Assembly (NCBI GenBank): GCA_036267635.1 | Contig: DATAVR010000129.1 | Span: forward strand, 1 to 64,000 | Origin: JADGRB01 sp036267635 | Lineage (GTDB): Bacteria > Myxococcota_A > Polyangia > Fen-1088 | DNA: 64,000 bases | Direction: 5' to 3' | The notes under the pieces: model-generated | What the model was told of the DNA's origin: nothing | Database searches by the model: none | The model's input: the letters and a program-made list of their open reading frames with translations, nothing else | Shown here: piece by piece, positions 61,062-64,000 of the stretch | How the letters are laid out: each line of letters opens with the position of its first letter | Position numbering within the stretch: the stretch's first letter is position 1 | Translations under genes and position numbers: made by a program

Positions 61062-64000
61062 ATGTTTCATCCTGTCGTTCAGAGCTGGCTGGTACGGAAG
61101 TTCGGCGCGCCGACCCCGGCACAAGCGCAAGCCTGGCCGCTGATCGCCTCGGGCAAGGACGTGCTGGTCACCGCCCCGACCGGCTCGGGCAAGACGCTGG
61201 CGGCGTTCCTTTGGGCGCTCGACCGGCTGGTCGGCGAGGCGATCGCGGCCGGGGGTACCCTCCCCGACCGGACCAGCGTGCTCTACGTATCGCCGCTCAA
61301 GGCGCTGTCGAATGACGTGCGCCGGAACCTCGAGGAACCGCTCGGCGAGATCAAGGCACTGGCGGCCGAGCTCGGCTACGCGGCGCCGGAGGTCCGAACG
61401 GCGGTGCGGACCGGCGACACGACGGCACGCGAGCGGCGCGAGGCGGCCCGCCGGCCACCACACGTCCTCGTGACCACGCCCGAGTCGCTGTTCATCCTGC
61501 TCACCTCGGAGTCGGGACGGCGGGCGCTGCGCGACGTGCGAACGGTGATCGTCGACGAGATCCACGCCGTGGTCCCCGACAAACGCGGCGCGCACCTGGC
61601 GCTGTCGCTGGAGCGGCTGGAGGCACTGGTGGGCCCGGCCAAGCTCCAGCGCCTGGGTCTTTCGGCGACGGTTCGGCCGCTCGACGTCGCGTCGCGGCTG
61701 CTGGTCGGCGGCGCACGACCGGCGCCCTCGCTGGTCGACGTCGGGCAGCGGCGCGATCTCGACCTCGGCGTCGAGGTGCCCGAGGACGAGCTCGGCGCCG
61801 TCGCCACCAACGAGCAGTGGGGCGAGCTCTACGATCGGATCGCGGCCCTGGCGCGGGCGCACAAATCGACGCTGGTGTTCGTCAACACGCGGCGGCTGGT
61901 CGAGCGGGTGACGCTGCACCTCGGCGAACGGCTCGGCGCCGACACCGTGGCTGCCCACCACGGCAGCCTGTCGCGCGAGCGCCGGCACCGCGCCGAGCGG
62001 CTGCTCAAGTCGGGCGATCTAAAGGTGGTGGTCGCCACGGCATCGCTCGAGCTCGGCATCGACGTCGGCGCCGTCGAGCTCTGCTGCCTGGTCGGCTCGC
62101 CGCGCTCGATCTCGACGGGGTTGCAGCGGATCGGCCGCTCCGGCCACTCGCTCCACGCCACGCCCAAGGGTCGCCTGTTCCCGTTGACCCGAGACCAACT
62201 GGTGGAGTGCGCGGCGCTGGTGCGTGCCGCGCGACGGGCCGAGATCGACGCCGTCTGCCTGCGAGACGCGCCGCTCGACGTGCTGTCGCAACAGATCGTC
62301 GCCGCCTCCGCCTGCGACGAATGGGACGAGGACGCGCTTTACGACCTCTGTCGGCGGGCCGGCCCCTACGCCGGGCTCTCGCGCGCCGATTTCGACGGTG
62401 TCGTCGACATGCTCTCGGAGGGGATCGCCACCAGCCGGGGGCGCTCCGGGGCGCTCCTGCATCGCGACGCGGTCCACCGGCGGCTGCGCGGACGGCGGGG
62501 CGCGCGCCTGGCCGCGCTCACCTCCGGCGGCGCCATCCCCGACAACGCCAACTACGACGTCATCCTCGAGCCTGACGGGACCCAGATCGGGACCATCGAC
62601 GAAGACTTCGCCATCGAGTCGATGGCGGGCGATATCATCCTGCTCGGAAATTCCTCCTGGCGGATCCGCCGGGTCGAGCCCGGCAAGGTCCGCGTCGAGG
62701 ACGCGCACGGTGCGGCGCCCACCATTCCATTTTGGCTGGGCGAGGGGCCGGCCCGCACGCGCGAGCTGTCGGCCGAGGTCGCGGCGCTGCGCCAGCAGAT
62801 CGTCGACACCCACGCGCGCCATGAAGATCCGACCCCGGCCTTGATATCGGGATGCGCGCTCGATCGGCGCGGCGCCGAGCTCTTGCGCGACTACGTCCTG
62901 GCCGGTGCCGCCGTGCTGGGCGGCGTGCCGACGCAGACGCGCCTCTTCGCGGAGCGGTTCTTCGACGACGCGGGAGGGATGCAGCTGGTGATTCACGCGC
63001 CGTTCGGCGGCCGAATCAACCGGGCCTGGGGGATGGCCCTGCGCAAGCGGTTCTGCCGGTCGTTCGACTTCGAGCTGCAAGCCGCGGCGACGGACGACGG
63101 GATCGTGCTGTCGCTCGGACCACAGCACAGCTTTCCGCTGGAATCGGTCTTCTCGATGTTGCGCGCGGCCGACGTCGAGGAGCTGCTGACGCAGGCGGCG
63201 CTGCAGTCGCCGATGTTCGAGACCCGCTGGCGCTGGAACGCCACCCGCTCGCTGGCGCTCCTGCGCAGCCGCGGCGGCAAGCGGGTTCCGCCCGCCATCC
63301 AGCGGATGCGCGCGCAAGATTTAATCGCCTCGGTCTTCCCTGCCCAGACCGCCTGTCAGGACAACCACGGCGGCGGCGCGATCGAAATCCCCGATCATCC
63401 GTTGGTCCGCGAGACCATCCGCGACTGCCTGGTCGAGGCGATGGACGCCGTGGGGTTGCGCGCGGTGCTCGAGGGCGTGGCGGATGGCCGGATCGAAGCG
63501 ACGGCGCACGAGCTGCCCGAACCGTCGGTGTTCGCCCACGAGATCCTGAACGCCAACCCCTACGCGTTCCTCGACGACGCTCCGCTGGAAGAGCGGCGTA
63601 CCCGCGCGGTCAGCCTCCGCCGGGGGCTGCCCGCCACGGTGGTCGAGCGAATCGGTGGGCTCGACCCGCGCGCGGTCGAGTCGGTGCTCGCCGAGTCGCA
63701 GCTGGAGGCGCGCGATCCCGACGAGCTCCACGATCTCCTGCTCGACGCCGGCGCGCTGCCCGAAGCGATGGGCCGCGCCCGGGGGTTCGGCGATCTGTTC
63801 GAGGCGCTGGTTGCCGACCGGCGCGCCGCGCGGCTCGAAGGCGATCCCATCCTGTGGGTCGCCGCCGAGCGACGCTCGCTGGCCGCCCTCGTCTGGCCCG
63901 CGCACCGGTTCGTCCCCGACGTCGTCGAACCGCCCGCCCGGCGCGCGCCGCCCTGGTCCGATCCGGAGAGCGCGCTCGTCGAGGTGGTCCGCGGCCACCT
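61062..64000 (+). CDS. Lhr-type ATP-dependent DNA helicase, 5' part (runs off the window)
   Basis: An uninterrupted frame from ATG 61062 to the window edge gives 979 residues without a stop. The superfamily 2 core has Walker A APTGSGKT (residues 38-45), VSPLKALSNDV, TTPESLFILL, VDEIHAVV (DEIH), SATVRPL, FVNTRRLVERV, VVVATASLELGIDVG and QRIGRSGHS. Downstream are the Lhr-core blocks LTSGGAIPDNANYDV, FAIESMAGDIILLGNSSWRI and the winged-helix region with FAERFFDDAGGMQLVIHAPFGGRIN. Full Lhr proteins have about 1,400-1,500 residues, so a third is missing here. It lies divergent from dnaK. Confidence 0.93.
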   Translation, partial: MFHPVVQSWLVRKFGAPTPAQAQAWPLIASGKDVLVTAPTGSGKTLAAFLWALDRLVGEAIAAGGTLPDRTSVLYVSPLKALSNDVRRNLEEPLGEIKALAAELGYAAPEVRTAVRTGDTTARERREAARRPPHVLVTTPESLFILLTSESGRRALRDVRTVIVDEIHAVVPDKRGAHLALSLERLEALVGPAKLQRLGLSATVRPLDVASRLLVGGARPAPSLVDVGQRRDLDLGVEVPEDELGAVATNEQWGELYDRIAALARAHKSTLVFVNTRRLVERVTLHLGERLGADTVAAHHGSLSRERRHRAERLLKSGDLKVVVATASLELGIDVGAVELCCLVGSPRSISTGLQRIGRSGHSLHATPKGRLFPLTRDQLVECAALVRAARRAEIDAVCLRDAPLDVLSQQIVAASACDEWDEDALYDLCRRAGPYAGLSRADFDGVVDMLSEGIATSRGRSGALLHRDAVHRRLRGRRGARLAALTSGGAIPDNANYDVILEPDGTQIGTIDEDFAIESMAGDIILLGNSSWRIRRVEPGKVRVEDAHGAAPTIPFWLGEGPARTRELSAEVAALRQQIVDTHARHEDPTPALISGCALDRRGAELLRDYVLAGAAVLGGVPTQTRLFAERFFDDAGGMQLVIHAPFGGRINRAWGMALRKRFCRSFDFELQAAATDDGIVLSLGPQHSFPLESVFSMLRAADVEELLTQAALQSPMFETRWRWNATRSLALLRSRGGKRVPPAIQRMRAQDLIASVFPAQTACQDNHGGGAIEIPDHPLVRETIRDCLVEAMDAVGLRAVLEGVADGRIEATAHELPEPSVFAHEILNANPYAFLDDAPLEERRTRAVSLRRGLPATVVERIGGLDPRAVESVLAESQLEARDPDELHDLLLDAGALPEAMGRARGFGDLFEALVADRRAARLEGDPILWVAAERRSLAALVWPAHRFVPDVVEPPARRAPPWSDPESALVEVVRGH

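Overview
The window is a gene-dense, very GC-rich bacterial chromosome segment with almost no gene-free DNA. Convergent genes are separated by 5-20 bp or even overlap, and operons use 4-bp GTGA/ATGA overlaps. Family content points to a Myxococcota/Polyangia-like (deltaproteobacterial-type) organism: futalosine menaquinone pathway, TolQ/TolR motility-type channels, several HEAT- and TPR-repeat lipoproteins, eukaryotic-type Ser/Thr kinase, a MXAN_5187-like C-terminal domain, a RelA/SpoT-like protein of a type I associate with myxobacteria, and secreted cellulose-degrading enzymes. This placement is inferred from protein families only; no rRNA is present.

Layout. 1-7414 (+): menaquinone operon by the futalosine route: UbiD-like decarboxylase (3' end only), MenG/UbiE, UbiX, a degenerate radical-SAM paralogue without the Fe-S cysteines, MqnE, a fused MqnA-MqnC, an amidohydrolase-type aminofutalosine deaminase and the MqnP/UbiA prenyltransferase. 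7435-11850: a von Willebrand A lipoprotein, a TonB-C/HEAT protein and a Tat-exported GH1 glucosidase. 11851-13435: tRNA-Lys and tRNA-Arg flank a Cys-rich lipoprotein with an internal duplication. 13436-16803: a TPR-like membrane protein and a TolQ-TolQ-TolR-TolR operon. 16997-26112: HEAT lipoprotein, QueF, MscS, two envelope/sensor proteins, PBP1A and a TrmH-type methyltransferase. 26221-35427: a complete Kdp K+ uptake operon (27-aa peptide, kdpF, A, B, C) preceded by a sigma54-type promoter and followed by its likely control genes: an NtrC-type regulator, a KdpD protein lacking a kinase, and a separate histidine kinase. 35480-50564: LiaF-like protein, Na+/H+ antiporter, GH6 and GH5 cellulases, RdgB, Rph, a Ser/Thr kinase, PepP-type peptidase, two RNA methyltransferases and several membrane proteins. 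50595-64000: glutamate dehydrogenase, an outer membrane barrel protein, cysteine synthase, signalling proteins, a TPR protein, a MASE1 kinase, DnaK and the first two-thirds of an Lhr-type helicase that runs off the end.

The most unusual observations are (i) a palindromic two-hairpin repeat element that occurs in tandem after the Ser/Thr kinase gene and, as a diverged copy with compensatory stem changes, as an in-frame 66-bp insertion inside kdpB; (ii) a cysteine-less, shortened radical-SAM paralogue embedded in the menaquinone operon next to its apparent parent mqnE; (iii) the MqnA-MqnC fusion; and (iv) a Kdp system that appears to be wired to sigma54/NtrC instead of the classical KdpDE pair.
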